Source: Bryobacterales bacterium (GTDB taxonomy: Bacteria; Acidobacteriota; Terriglobia; Bryobacterales; Bryobacteraceae). Taken from it: a DNA stretch of 7,042 nt. The translations under genes were made by a program, and so were the position numbers. Below are positions 1 to 7,042 of this stretch, in pieces (within the stretch, counting starts at the first letter, position 1; every line of letters begins with the position of its first letter). Under the pieces are notes generated by a model. That model did not search any database. It was given only the letters and a program-made list of their open reading frames with translations, and was not told where the DNA came from. The stretch spans positions 2,068-9,109 of the forward strand of contig PLGA01000537.1 of NCBI GenBank assembly GCA_003139735.1. The letters run 5' to 3'.

Positions 1-1721
1 ACGCCCTCGCCCTTGATCCGGATCTCTCCCACCTTGGACGACCAGTCTTGCAGCCGCTTCCACACGGAGTTCGCCTCCGTGCCCGGAATCGAGACCTTGA
101 TGCTGCCGTGGTTCAGCGCCGCAAGCTTCCGCGGCGTGAGCGTCTTGAGCGTATCCAACTCCGGCGTGAGCGCGGCCAGCGCCAGCGTGCCGATGATGCG
201 CTCGTTCTCTTTCAGCCGGCGACCGCGCGCCTCGACGCCGACCGTGGCCGCGTCCTCCTCCGCCAGCGGCCGCAGCTTTTGCTCCCACAGCTTGCGGGCC
301 GCGTCGAAGCGCTGCTTCATTTCGGCGCTGAACGCATCGTGGCCTTCCAGCATGACACCGAACAGGTCGCCCACCGGCATGATTTCGCCCAGGTGCAGCG
401 TATCGCGCTGGTCTACCAGCAACTGGACCATGATCTTGAGCGCCGTGCGCTCGCGCTGCAACGCCGCGGAGACGCCCACCAGCGTTTTCACCAGCGCGGG
501 CGAAAACGGGTAGACCTGCCGGAACTGCTCCAGGTCGCCCTCCTGCGTCAGCAGGATCTCCTTGACGGATTCCTTGATCTTTTTAACGGACTCGAACGAT
601 TGCCGGATCAGCTCGGCCGACGCGCTGTCCTTCGGCACCAGCAGCCGCTTCTCGGCAATAGTGGGCAAGTTGCGGTCTTCCAGGCGGATCTGATCGAAGC
701 GGGCTTCGAAGTAGTTCAGGGCGTCCTCGAAGTTCTTCACCTCGCTGCCCACGGCCTGCTCGCCCAGCACGGTGCGCAGATCCCGCTGCCGGGCAACGAA
801 GCTAACAATGGGCACCGGACGCTCCGCCACGCTGGATTCCACCAGGTTGACCAGCTTCGGCGCCTCTCGTGTGACGAAATCCACGCTGGCGGCGCGCGAC
901 GCCAGCCACAGGATCAGCTCGTCCAGGAATAGAATGACCGCGTCGTACCCCAGCGACTTGGCGTGCCGGCTCATAATCGAAAGCCCTTCGCCCAGGCTGA
1001 CGAAATCCGCCGTGTGCCGCGCGGTCGTGAGCACCGTGGCCGCCAGGTCGCTCACCAGTTGAACGCGGTCCGGTTCGGCTGGGCCGGCTTCGCAGGCGGC
1101 TTCGAAGCGGGCGCTATCCCATGTCGAGGCGATCTGGCCCCAACCAGCGCCGGGGCCTGTGGTCCGGTTCAAGGCGGCGAAGAACGCGGCTTCTCCGAAC
1201 TGCTGCCGTAGCCCGCGGGCGTTCTCGATCATGCTGTCCGAGCGGTAAAGGCCAGCGGGAGGCTGTTCCGGGCGCAGTCGCCGGACATAGTCCACATATC
1301 CGCCCAGCAGGCACTGCTCTACGCTCTCCGCATCCATCAGGTAGTACGGGATCAGCAGGAAGCGCCGGCCCTGGGCCCACGTCCCCATCCGCTGCACCAC
1401 CTCGGCCAACTCCGGCACGCTGCGCGCCTGAGTGTTGCCGTTCAGCAGCAGGTAGAGCATGGCCATGAAATGGCTCTTGCCCGCGCCGAAGCTGCCGTGC
1501 AGGTACGTGGCCACGCTCTGCCGCCGCTCCACGGCGCCGCGGATCAGCGTGAGGGCCTTGTCGAAACACACCGCCAGTTGCGGCGTGACGACGTACTGCT
1601 GGATGGTGGCAGCCGGGTCCGACACGCCCTCGCTAAGCTTGAGGACGTAATCCGTAGGGTTGACCCGCTCCGGCAACTGGAACAATTGTCCGATGGTGGG
1701 TGTTGGGCTTGCTGATGCCAT
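1..1721 (-). CDS. pglY: PglY N-terminal region, BREX type 2 P-loop ATPase (3' end outside window)
   Basis: The frame is open from ATG at 1721-1719 to the window edge (573 codons, last full codon at 5-3) with no stop. The protein begins MASASPTPTIGQLFQLPERV. Walker A is GSFGAGKS at residues 76-83 (bases 1496-1473). Walker B is ILFLDE at 263-268, in the context YDAVILFLDELILWLA. A sensor-1-like strand PIVSFVARQRDL lies at 304-315, then FDQIRL, YPFSPALV at 404-411 and QRERTALKIM at 422-431. The last two blocks are typical of the large BREX/BrxC-PglY type of AAA-like ATPase as I know it. Full-length family members are about 1200 residues, so roughly half is present. PglY of Streptomyces binds and hydrolyses ATP and is required for phage defence; its mechanical role is unknown. 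It starts 9 bases after the pglX stop, so it is almost certainly co-transcribed and coupled. BrxC of BREX-1 is the closest alternative name, but the pglW-pglX neighbours favour PglY. Confidence 0.9.
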   Translation of the reverse strand, partial: MASASPTPTIGQLFQLPERVNPTDYVLKLSEGVSDPAATIQQYVVTPQLAVCFDKALTLIRGAVERRQSVATYLHGSFGAGKSHFMAMLYLLLNGNTQARSVPELAEVVQRMGTWAQGRRFLLIPYYLMDAESVEQCLLGGYVDYVRRLRPEQPPAGLYRSDSMIENARGLRQQFGEAAFFAALNRTTGPGAGWGQIASTWDSARFEAACEAGPAEPDRVQLVSDLAATVLTTARHTADFVSLGEGLSIMSRHAKSLGYDAVILFLDELILWLASRAASVDFVTREAPKLVNLVESSVAERPVPIVSFVARQRDLRTVLGEQAVGSEVKNFEDALNYFEARFDQIRLEDRNLPTIAEKRLLVPKDSASAELIRQSFESVKKIKESVKEILLTQEGDLEQFRQVYPFSPALVKTLVGVSAALQRERTALKIMVQLLVDQRDTLHLGEIMPVGDLFGVMLEGHDAFSAEMKQRFDAARKLWEQKLRPLAEEDAATVGVEARGRRLKENERIIGTLALAALTPELDTLKTLTPRKLAALNHGSIKVSIPGTEANSVWKRLQDWSSKVGEIRIKGEG

Positions 1722-1738
1722 TCCGATACCTTATCCTC
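1719..1738 (-). promoter_or_regulatory. Ribosome binding site straddling the pglX stop, for pglY
   Basis: The minus strand reads GAGGATAAGG across 1738-1729, followed by six bases and ATG at 1721-1719 (TATCGGATG overall). The pglX stop TAA (1733-1731) sits inside this purine-rich segment. AAGG at 1732-1729 or GAGGA at 1738-1734 could pair with 16S rRNA. The 9-base gap leaves no space for a promoter or terminator. Confidence 0.65.
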
Positions 1739-4700
1739 GACGCCTTCCCGCGCGCGCGGTTCGCGCCGGCGTCCATTTCTGCAAAGAATCCACGGTGATT
1801 CCCAATTCCTGGCACTCAGCTTCCAGGAAGGATGCGAAGCTATTGCCCATGCGGTCGCCCGTCGCCGGGTCCGGCTCGTTATGCCAGTGTTTGAGCCAGG
1901 GCATGATGTCGAGCAGCCCGGCCAGCGCCGGTTTCAGGCGATCCACGGACAAACCTTCCTGCTCTTTCACGTGTTGGTAATATGCGGTGAGTGCCTGCGC
2001 CTGCTTCAGGTGGTCCCATCCGGCCCAACCAATCACGGGGCTGGAATCGGAGGTCCCTTCGAGCCCGGAATACAGGATGAATCGCTCCTTAGGAACGTCC
2101 AGGCTGCCGCGCAGGCTCCACCAGGTAGCATCCTGGAAATCGGCGGACCGGTATTTTGGCGGGACGGGGATTTCGACCTTCTCCCCGGCGTCTTCGCGCC
2201 GCTGCAACTCCCACGTCTTCTCCCACTCCCGGTGCTTTTCAAGGCCCGAGGGCTTGTACCGCAGCACGGGTAGGAACGGGACAGCTTGCTTCAGGGCGAG
2301 ACGCTTGACCAGCACGGTGATATCGTAATCCGGACGCCCTTCCGCCAGTTCAGCGACTTGCGCGAACTCAGGATCGCGGCGCAACAGGTCCGCGAGGCGT
2401 GAGCAGCTTTTAAGTTCCGGGTCCGCCCACAGCGCGGCCGATTCCGTGCGGTCCAACAGCCAGTTCTCTAGGGCTTTCCGTTCGAGATCCTCCCACTTCG
2501 GCAGGTTCCAGCGGCGCTTGTATTCCGGTTGCTCGATGAGCGCTATGTCGTGGTTGGTGGCGATGATCTCGAGGCGCCGCTCGACGGCGCGGCGATACCG
2601 TTCCGGCCAGTGCGAAGGCAGCTCGGTGATGGGCGTGGACCCGTGCCGCTCGAACCAGGCGGTTTCGAGTTCGCCCGCGGCCATCTGCCGCGCCATGACG
2701 ATCTCAAAAGGGCGCTCGCCGAGTTTCAGCGGAGGGACTTCTTCGGGCGGGAGCGACAAGTCTGCATTGAGGAGACCATAAAGATGATAGACCTGCCAAT
2801 CGAGTTCTTCCTGGACGGCGATCATGCGGGCGAGGTGGGCTGCGGCGCAACTGCGGGCCGCCTCCAAGTGCTCCTTCCTTAGATCGTCGGAAGTGACGAG
2901 ATCCGGGCTCAAAGCGGCTCTGGCGTCGGCCGCACGCTGAATAGCGGAAGCCATCCCGATAGGCCGGATCTTCGGCACGGGAATGCTATTTAGCACCGTC
3001 GGACTGAAGACATAAAACTGCTCCCAAGCTTCTGTGCATAGCCCGCCGCCTATGCCGCGCGTTCCCTTGCTGTGGCAAGTCTGGCGTAACCAGAAACAGC
3101 CAACCGCGCTGTTCAGAACTCCTAGCAGTCCAATGTAATCGACCTCCGAAGTGGGTCCGGGGAGCTTGATCACCGGTGCAGTGCAGTTGAAGACTCTGCC
3201 TCCGCGGTCGAGTACAAAATGAGAATGGGTCGTGATCTCCCCGTATGCAACTGAAAGTTGAGTATCGTACGGAAAAGGCGTGTACTGTTGATATTCCCAC
3301 CATCCTCGACCTGCATCCGCCATATTGCCCTGAAAAGTGGTGCGCGCGGCCAGGAGCGTACGCCATGGCCACAAAACGCCCAGAAAAGCGGGACTCGTTA
3401 CGGCTTTCGAGTATGGGAAAAGTACCAGATCGCAGGGTCTCAGTTCCCAGTCGCGGCAGCTTTCACCAACCACAATCTCACGAAGCTCTTCGGGTTCGAG
3501 TGCATTGCGCCGATGTCGACAAGCACCTGTGTAGAAAGCCTCTTCTTCCGCAATTCGGACACCACCTCCGACCCGTGGCTGACACGACTCACTCAGTCGT
3601 TCCCTGGGTGCATCTTCAAGAAAAGCCTTCAATTCAGCGGCCCCGCCTCCGCCCATGGACCACGGCCAGACTCCGAACGCACGCCTATCGCCATCGCTCA
3701 CGCTGACCCATTTGCTCGCAGTGCCCGGTAATTCAACCTGGTGTGCTATCGCAGACCAGACAGGAGCGGATGCGGGATCACTTGGCAATGTGATCTCACC
3801 CCGCACGCCCCGGACGACTCGCAGATGATCCCCTACCGGGGGTTGATTTCGCGCAACCAGGATTACAGTCGGCGTGCCGTGACCAGGAATATAACATCCG
3901 GCACAATCGATGACATAGGTAAGATCCCACCGGGGGATGTAAGTCTCGACAAGGGTTTTGCCGAATGAGCGTTTCATAAACGCACTCGACACTATCAAGC
4001 CCTGAAAGCCTGCTTGTTGAGAAGGGTCCGGCAGGGCTGGTCGAGTCAGATTCATAAAGCGCTCGATGAACGGAACACTGAGCTGATATGTGCCTCGGCA
4101 AGAGCCGTATCGGGCACGATAGGTCTCGCGGAGGACTGGATCAGATACGTTTATGTACGGCGGGTTCCCCACCACCGCGTGATATTGTTGGCCCAGAATC
4201 CGCTCAAGCGCTTTCTCGTCTTCCGTAGCATAATAGTGGCTTCGTGGATCGTGCCCCATCGGGTACTGAATCGAGTGCTCGCGGCCCTGTAGGCGTCCGT
4301 GTAGCAACGAATCTCCCGTTGCGAGTTGCAGCGAAAAACTCGGCGCATCCTTCAGGCGCGTGATCCCACACCCCCGGAGCGCCGCAATCAACAACCGGAA
4401 CTCCGCAATCTCCACCGCGAACGGGTTGAGGTCCACTCCGTAAACCGCATCGAGCGCCCGCTGCGCCAACAAGCGCGGGTTGCCGTCCGGTTCCCGCTCC
4501 ACCCACTTCGCAAACAGCCGGTCGAACGCCGCCAACAGAAAATGTCCGCTGCCGCAGGTCGGGTCGATGAGGCGGGTCTCCTCCAGGCCGAATACATCGA
4601 GCGCCGGGGTGAGCGTCCGGTCGAGAATGAAATCCACCACGAAGCCCGGCGTCTGGCACAGGGCGTAGCGCTTGCGCGCGAACTCGGAAAGGTTTTGGTA

Positions 4701-5276
4701 GAGATCGCCGAGGAAACGCGTGTTCCACGCCGGGTCCGTGAAGTCGTGTCGCAATTCGCTGGTGGCATCGTCGCGGTCCCGGAAGAAACGTAGAATCGCC
4801 ATCGCCTGCAAACCTGTCGGACCGAGCGACCAGAGCGGGTTGTGCGCGCGGTCGAACAAGCCGGCCATGCCGGGGAGTTCAGCGGTCCGGGCAAACACAT
4901 CGAGCAAGTAATCGGCGTCGTTCTTGTGTCGGTTCTGCTGGTACCAGAGTGCCTGGCGGTCGAGCGCCTCGTTCAGGCGATCGCGGCCGTCCGTTTTCGG
5001 GCCGGAAAGCCAGACCTCATCGACGAGATCGTTATCCTCCAGGAAGCGCACAAACACCGAGGCCAGCAGCCAGTGGGCGGCGGCTTGAGTCACCGCTTCA
5101 TCGCGGAACGCGAGCCACGCGCCGGGGGCGGTGCGGCCGGCTTCGGCGGCGGCTTTGTGGCGCGCTTCGAGCGCCTGCTTGAGCGCCGGCTCCTCCTCGA
5201 CGCGCAAGCGGATGTCGGCTTCCGTGGTGGCCAGCAGCTTCTTGAGACCCTCGCGGAGGGCGGCTTCGTCGATCAT
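1731..5276 (-). CDS. pglX: PglX, BREX type 2 adenine-specific DNA methyltransferase
   Basis: A complete 1181-residue protein, a normal length for BREX-2 PglX (about 1200). Order of parts: an N-terminal helical domain (about 1-200, including WLLASVFVRFLEDNDLV); a motif X-like LCQTPGFVVDFI near 206-217; the SAM-binding motif I DPTCGSG at 238-244; a motif II acidic residue in VYGVDLNP (D282); GDSLLHG near 321-327; and the catalytic motif IV NPPY at 371-374 (bases 4155-4166), which marks N6-adenine (gamma-class) methylation. Family-typical blocks follow: YIPGHGTPTVILV, THSHFVLDRGG at 682-692, LLGVLNSAVGCFWLRQ, and near the C-terminus VIGWAGWDH (about 1081) and MPWLKHWHNEPDP (about 1125). Known role: it modifies host DNA so that BREX can tell self from phage; in Streptomyces it is toxic without PglZ. 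The ATG at 5276 is chosen because it has GGAGG six bases upstream and forms an ATGA overlap with pglW; an in-frame ATG at 5321 would add 15 basic residues and has less support. All motifs are intact and no frameshift is seen. Confidence 0.95.
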   Translation of the reverse strand: MIDEAALREGLKKLLATTEADIRLRVEEEPALKQALEARHKAAAEAGRTAPGAWLAFRDEAVTQAAAHWLLASVFVRFLEDNDLVDEVWLSGPKTDGRDRLNEALDRQALWYQQNRHKNDADYLLDVFARTAELPGMAGLFDRAHNPLWSLGPTGLQAMAILRFFRDRDDATSELRHDFTDPAWNTRFLGDLYQNLSEFARKRYALCQTPGFVVDFILDRTLTPALDVFGLEETRLIDPTCGSGHFLLAAFDRLFAKWVEREPDGNPRLLAQRALDAVYGVDLNPFAVEIAEFRLLIAALRGCGITRLKDAPSFSLQLATGDSLLHGRLQGREHSIQYPMGHDPRSHYYATEDEKALERILGQQYHAVVGNPPYINVSDPVLRETYRARYGSCRGTYQLSVPFIERFMNLTRPALPDPSQQAGFQGLIVSSAFMKRSFGKTLVETYIPRWDLTYVIDCAGCYIPGHGTPTVILVARNQPPVGDHLRVVRGVRGEITLPSDPASAPVWSAIAHQVELPGTASKWVSVSDGDRRAFGVWPWSMGGGGAAELKAFLEDAPRERLSESCQPRVGGGVRIAEEEAFYTGACRHRRNALEPEELREIVVGESCRDWELRPCDLVLFPYSKAVTSPAFLGVLWPWRTLLAARTTFQGNMADAGRGWWEYQQYTPFPYDTQLSVAYGEITTHSHFVLDRGGRVFNCTAPVIKLPGPTSEVDYIGLLGVLNSAVGCFWLRQTCHSKGTRGIGGGLCTEAWEQFYVFSPTVLNSIPVPKIRPIGMASAIQRAADARAALSPDLVTSDDLRKEHLEAARSCAAAHLARMIAVQEELDWQVYHLYGLLNADLSLPPEEVPPLKLGERPFEIVMARQMAAGELETAWFERHGSTPITELPSHWPERYRRAVERRLEIIATNHDIALIEQPEYKRRWNLPKWEDLERKALENWLLDRTESAALWADPELKSCSRLADLLRRDPEFAQVAELAEGRPDYDITVLVKRLALKQAVPFLPVLRYKPSGLEKHREWEKTWELQRREDAGEKVEIPVPPKYRSADFQDATWWSLRGSLDVPKERFILYSGLEGTSDSSPVIGWAGWDHLKQAQALTAYYQHVKEQEGLSVDRLKPALAGLLDIMPWLKHWHNEPDPATGDRMGNSFASFLEAECQELGITVDSLQKWTPARTARAGRRRG
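3001..4260. other. Lower-GC segment inside pglX (end of catalytic core and presumed target-recognition part)
   Basis: Hand count of the 60-base lines 3001-4260 gives 709 G+C of 1260 (about 56%), with minima of 27/60 at 3241-3300 and 29/60 at 3961-4020. Sampled lines outside are higher: 39/60 at 481-540, 39/60 at 2881-2940, 39/60 at 4321-4380 and 43/60 at 5161-5220. The segment encodes about residues 340-759 of PglX, from just before NPPY through the region where the target-recognition domain is expected. The reading frame is unbroken across it. Edges are approximate. Whether the shift reflects exchange of the specificity part or only amino-acid composition is not settled. Confidence 0.6.
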
Positions 5277-5290
5277 CGCGGGCCTCCCTC
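5273..5290 (-). promoter_or_regulatory. Ribosome binding site and ATGA stop/start overlap, pglW-pglX
   Basis: On the minus strand GAGGGAGG (5290-5283) lies six bases before ATG (5276-5274). The pglW stop TGA (5275-5273) shares two bases with that start, forming ATGA. This decides the pglX start and suggests that ribosomes ending pglW re-initiate on pglX, which would tie the amount of the methyltransferase to PglW. Confidence 0.85.
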
Positions 5291-7042
5291 GTCTTCGGAT
5301 GTGCTGTGTTCGGTAAGCCACGCCGGCGGGATCTCGGCCGCCTGGTTGGGGCTGGCGGCGGGGACCGGGACGCCATCGATTGTCGGCCGCCCGGTCTGCT
5401 GGTCACCCGCTACCAGCACCCACAAGCTGTGCGCGAGGCGGCCATCGGAAAGGCGCGCCAGCAGGCTCATCTCACCGTAGCGGGCCAGCAGGCCGGGGTA
5501 CGTCAACAGCAGCGGACCGGTCCGCGCGCGCAGCTTTTCCTCCACGGCGGGCAGCGCCTGGCGCAGCAACTGCTGGAGACGGCGCCAGTCCTGGCTTTCT
5601 GAGGGTGCGGCGTCGGCGCACAGCACCACGTCCCAATCCGCCCCCAGGCGCTGCGCGCAACCGCGCATGGCGGCGATGATTTCACTATCGAGGTTGAACA
5701 CGCCCATGGGGAAGCGCCGCCGGAGGATCTCCTCGGCGCGGCGCACGTTCTTCGATGCGGTGAAGAGCGCCAGGTAGGAGGGCGTTTTGTAGGCGGCAGC
5801 GAGGGCGCGCTCGAATTCCCGCGCGATTTGCCGCTCGGGCGACAGCTCTTCGGCCGTGCGGAACGGGGGCGGCGTATAGCGCGTGTGCAGGCTGACTGAA
5901 GAACTGGAGCCCGGCTTCGGCGCCAGGTAACGCTCTGTGCGCGTGTCCCAGGAGAGCGCCAGCCCGCACTCCCGCACCAGGGCGTCCAGTTCGGGACGGC
6001 CGGGAAGCGGCTGCGCGTCGGGGTAACGGTCGCGCACGCGGCGGCGAAGATCCTCCACTGTCAGCCCGTCGAGGCCGGCGAGCGCTGCCTGGGCCAGTTT
6101 CAAAGCGCGCGCCGCAGGCATGCCCGTGGGGTACATCTCCTGCCGGGGAGAAAGCGAGACACCACCCACCGCCGCAGCGAGGCGGCGCAGGCGGCTTTCG
6201 GAGAGCGATTCCGGGGGCTCCGGCGTGGCGCGCAGTACCTCCAGCGCGCGGGCTGGCGAAGGCATGGGGTCCGCCGCCGCCACCTCCCGCGCCGTCTCCG
6301 CGAGCCGCTTGGCGAAGGAGAACAGCGCTTCGGCGATGGCCACCAGGTAGAGACCGTGGGTGCGGCTTTCTTCCCAGCGGGGCTTGTCCATGATGCGCTC
6401 GGTTTCGAGCGCCGCCCGGACCACCGCCGCCGCACGCCGGATGCGCAGGTTCGAGTCGGCGGCTTCGGCCCCGCGGGCGGCGAGCAGGTATTCCGCCAAT
6501 TCGCGCGCCGCGGCAATGCCGCCCTCTGCCTCCAGGAACTGAGCTATCTCGTTGCGGACCTCAGTGAGCGAGCGCGCACGGCGCCAGCGCTCCCGAGCGC
6601 TTGTAAGATCCTGACCGATGAGCGCACGGGTCTTGTCGGTGCGGCGGGCGATCTCAGTCTGAGTCGGGAATGAAGGCGTGCCGGTGCTGGCGTCATCGAG
6701 TTCGAGCAGCATCATGAGGCGCTGGCGGCGCGCGTGGTCGGGTTTGTAGCGCGCGGTGGGGAGCAACTCCCGAACCAGTTCGTCAATGGTGCGTGCGGCG
6801 GCCTCTTCCGCAGGGGCCTCTTCGGACGGCGGAGCCAGCGCCCGCTCCGGCACGGCGCTCTCGGGGAAGCGCGCGCGGAGGAGCCTGAGGAGATCCAGGA
6901 CCTCCCGGCGGGTCTTGTTGCCCAAGCCTCGAAGCTGGAAAAATGTGGTGGATGGCTGGCGCAGCAGGTTCTCCACCGTGACGATATCCAGCCGGTCGAG
7001 CGCGTTGTGGGCGCGGGTGCTGATGGGCAGATCCGAAAGGTT
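5273..7042 (-). CDS. pglW: PglW C-terminal region, BREX type 2 Ser/Thr kinase protein (5' end outside window)
   Basis: The frame is open from the window edge (AAC at 7042) to TGA at 5275-5273, giving 589 residues. The GTG at 6976 is internal, because the conserved domain starts upstream of it. Visible parts: an RNA polymerase alpha-CTD-like helix-hairpin-helix domain at about residues 2-57 (LPISTRAHNALDRL, then LRGLGNKTRREV at 37-48); an acidic Ala/Pro/Glu linker; a sigma region-4-like helix-turn-helix at about 125-155 (FPTQTEIARRTDKTRALIGQ); a long helical part; a winged-helix-like stretch near 326-370 (LTVEDLRRRVRDRYPDAQPL); and a C-terminal domain from about 469 (DWDVVLCADAAP, then TGPLLLTYPGLLARY at 508-522). 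This arrangement matches my recollection of the C-terminal half of PglW. In the family, PglW has an N-terminal kinase domain and shows kinase activity; that part is not in the window. It is the first visible gene of the operon and its stop interlocks with the pglX start. Had it lain alone, it could have been read as an uncharacterised DNA-binding protein; the context supports PglW. Confidence 0.85.
   Translation of the reverse strand, partial: NLSDLPISTRAHNALDRLDIVTVENLLRQPSTTFFQLRGLGNKTRREVLDLLRLLRARFPESAVPERALAPPSEEAPAEEAAARTIDELVRELLPTARYKPDHARRQRLMMLLELDDASTGTPSFPTQTEIARRTDKTRALIGQDLTSARERWRRARSLTEVRNEIAQFLEAEGGIAAARELAEYLLAARGAEAADSNLRIRRAAAVVRAALETERIMDKPRWEESRTHGLYLVAIAEALFSFAKRLAETAREVAAADPMPSPARALEVLRATPEPPESLSESRLRRLAAAVGGVSLSPRQEMYPTGMPAARALKLAQAALAGLDGLTVEDLRRRVRDRYPDAQPLPGRPELDALVRECGLALSWDTRTERYLAPKPGSSSSVSLHTRYTPPPFRTAEELSPERQIAREFERALAAAYKTPSYLALFTASKNVRRAEEILRRRFPMGVFNLDSEIIAAMRGCAQRLGADWDVVLCADAAPSESQDWRRLQQLLRQALPAVEEKLRARTGPLLLTYPGLLARYGEMSLLARLSDGRLAHSLWVLVAGDQQTGRPTIDGVPVPAASPNQAAEIPPAWLTEHSTSEDEGGPR

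Noticed and set aside
48..932. A 294-codon plus-strand reading frame opposite pglY
   Set aside because: It is codon-aligned with and antisense to the pglY frame. It is Arg/Gln/Leu/His-rich with no domain pattern, as expected from the complement of GC-rich coding DNA. The opposite strand carries Walker A and B motifs.
1114..1569. A 151-codon minus-strand frame within pglY
   Set aside because: It is shifted relative to the pglY frame, is rich in Arg, Ala, Gly and Pro, and lies across the Walker A region that the pglY frame explains.
3245..3731. Two overlapping plus-strand frames of about 155 codons opposite the middle of pglX
   Set aside because: Both are antisense to a conserved, unbroken PglX sequence; neither shows a recognisable domain or ribosome site.
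3480..3910. Scattered Cys and His residues in PglX, including a CAGC pair, as a possible zinc site
   Set aside because: The cysteines are not arranged as paired CxxC knuckles. The CAGC pair lies in the block before YIPGHGTPT, where other PglX proteins, as I recall them, have no cysteines.
3830..3940. Two ACCGGGGG motifs about 95 bases apart
   Set aside because: Only about eight bases match, within coding DNA in a GC-rich genome; chance is sufficient.
5277..5321. Upstream ATG giving PglX 15 extra residues
   Set aside because: The extension is basic, low in complexity and not part of the familiar PglX N-terminus. The ATG at 5276 has GGAGG at a good distance and the ATGA overlap.
6974..6976. 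GTG as the start of a separate gene ending at 5273
   Set aside because: The frame stays open upstream to the window edge and the preceding 22 codons complete the alpha-CTD-like domain, so this is an internal valine codon.

Overview
The window is one block of three tightly packed genes, all on the minus strand, with almost no non-coding DNA. Read 5'->3' on that strand, the order is: (1) the C-terminal 589 residues of a PglW-type protein (BREX type 2 Ser/Thr kinase; the kinase end lies beyond base 7042); (2) a complete 1181-residue PglX, the BREX-2 adenine-specific DNA methyltransferase; (3) the N-terminal 573 residues of PglY, a large P-loop ATPase whose 3' end lies beyond base 1. This is the core of a BREX type 2 (phage growth limitation, Pgl) anti-phage locus. 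BREX-2 is an already described system, and nothing here shows a new system type.

Layout: 7042-5273 pglW (partial, 5' end missing); 5276-1731 pglX (complete); 1721-1 pglY (partial, 3' end missing). pglW and pglX overlap by an ATGA (start and stop interlocked), with a GGAGG ribosome site inside the end of pglW. pglX and pglY are separated by 9 bases, with the likely ribosome site straddling the pglX stop codon. There is no room for internal promoters or terminators between genes, so the three are probably one transcript with translational coupling. No RNA gene, insertion sequence, CRISPR array or long repeat was seen.

How the genes work together (established for the Pgl/BREX-2 family, not shown by this sequence): PglX marks host DNA by N6-adenine methylation, PglW is a protein kinase, PglY is an ATPase, and PglZ (an alkaline-phosphatase-fold protein, not in the window) restrains PglX toxicity. 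pglZ and accessory genes such as brxD and brxHI would be expected to the left of base 1.

Organism: a high-GC bacterium. Hand-counted lines outside the middle of pglX run about 60-72% GC, which is below typical Streptomyces. BREX-2 is commonest in Actinobacteria but occurs elsewhere; an acidobacterial or other non-actinobacterial host is possible and the lineage cannot be fixed from this window. The middle of pglX (about 3001-4260) is lower, near 56% GC by hand count, and covers the end of the catalytic core plus the presumed target-recognition part.
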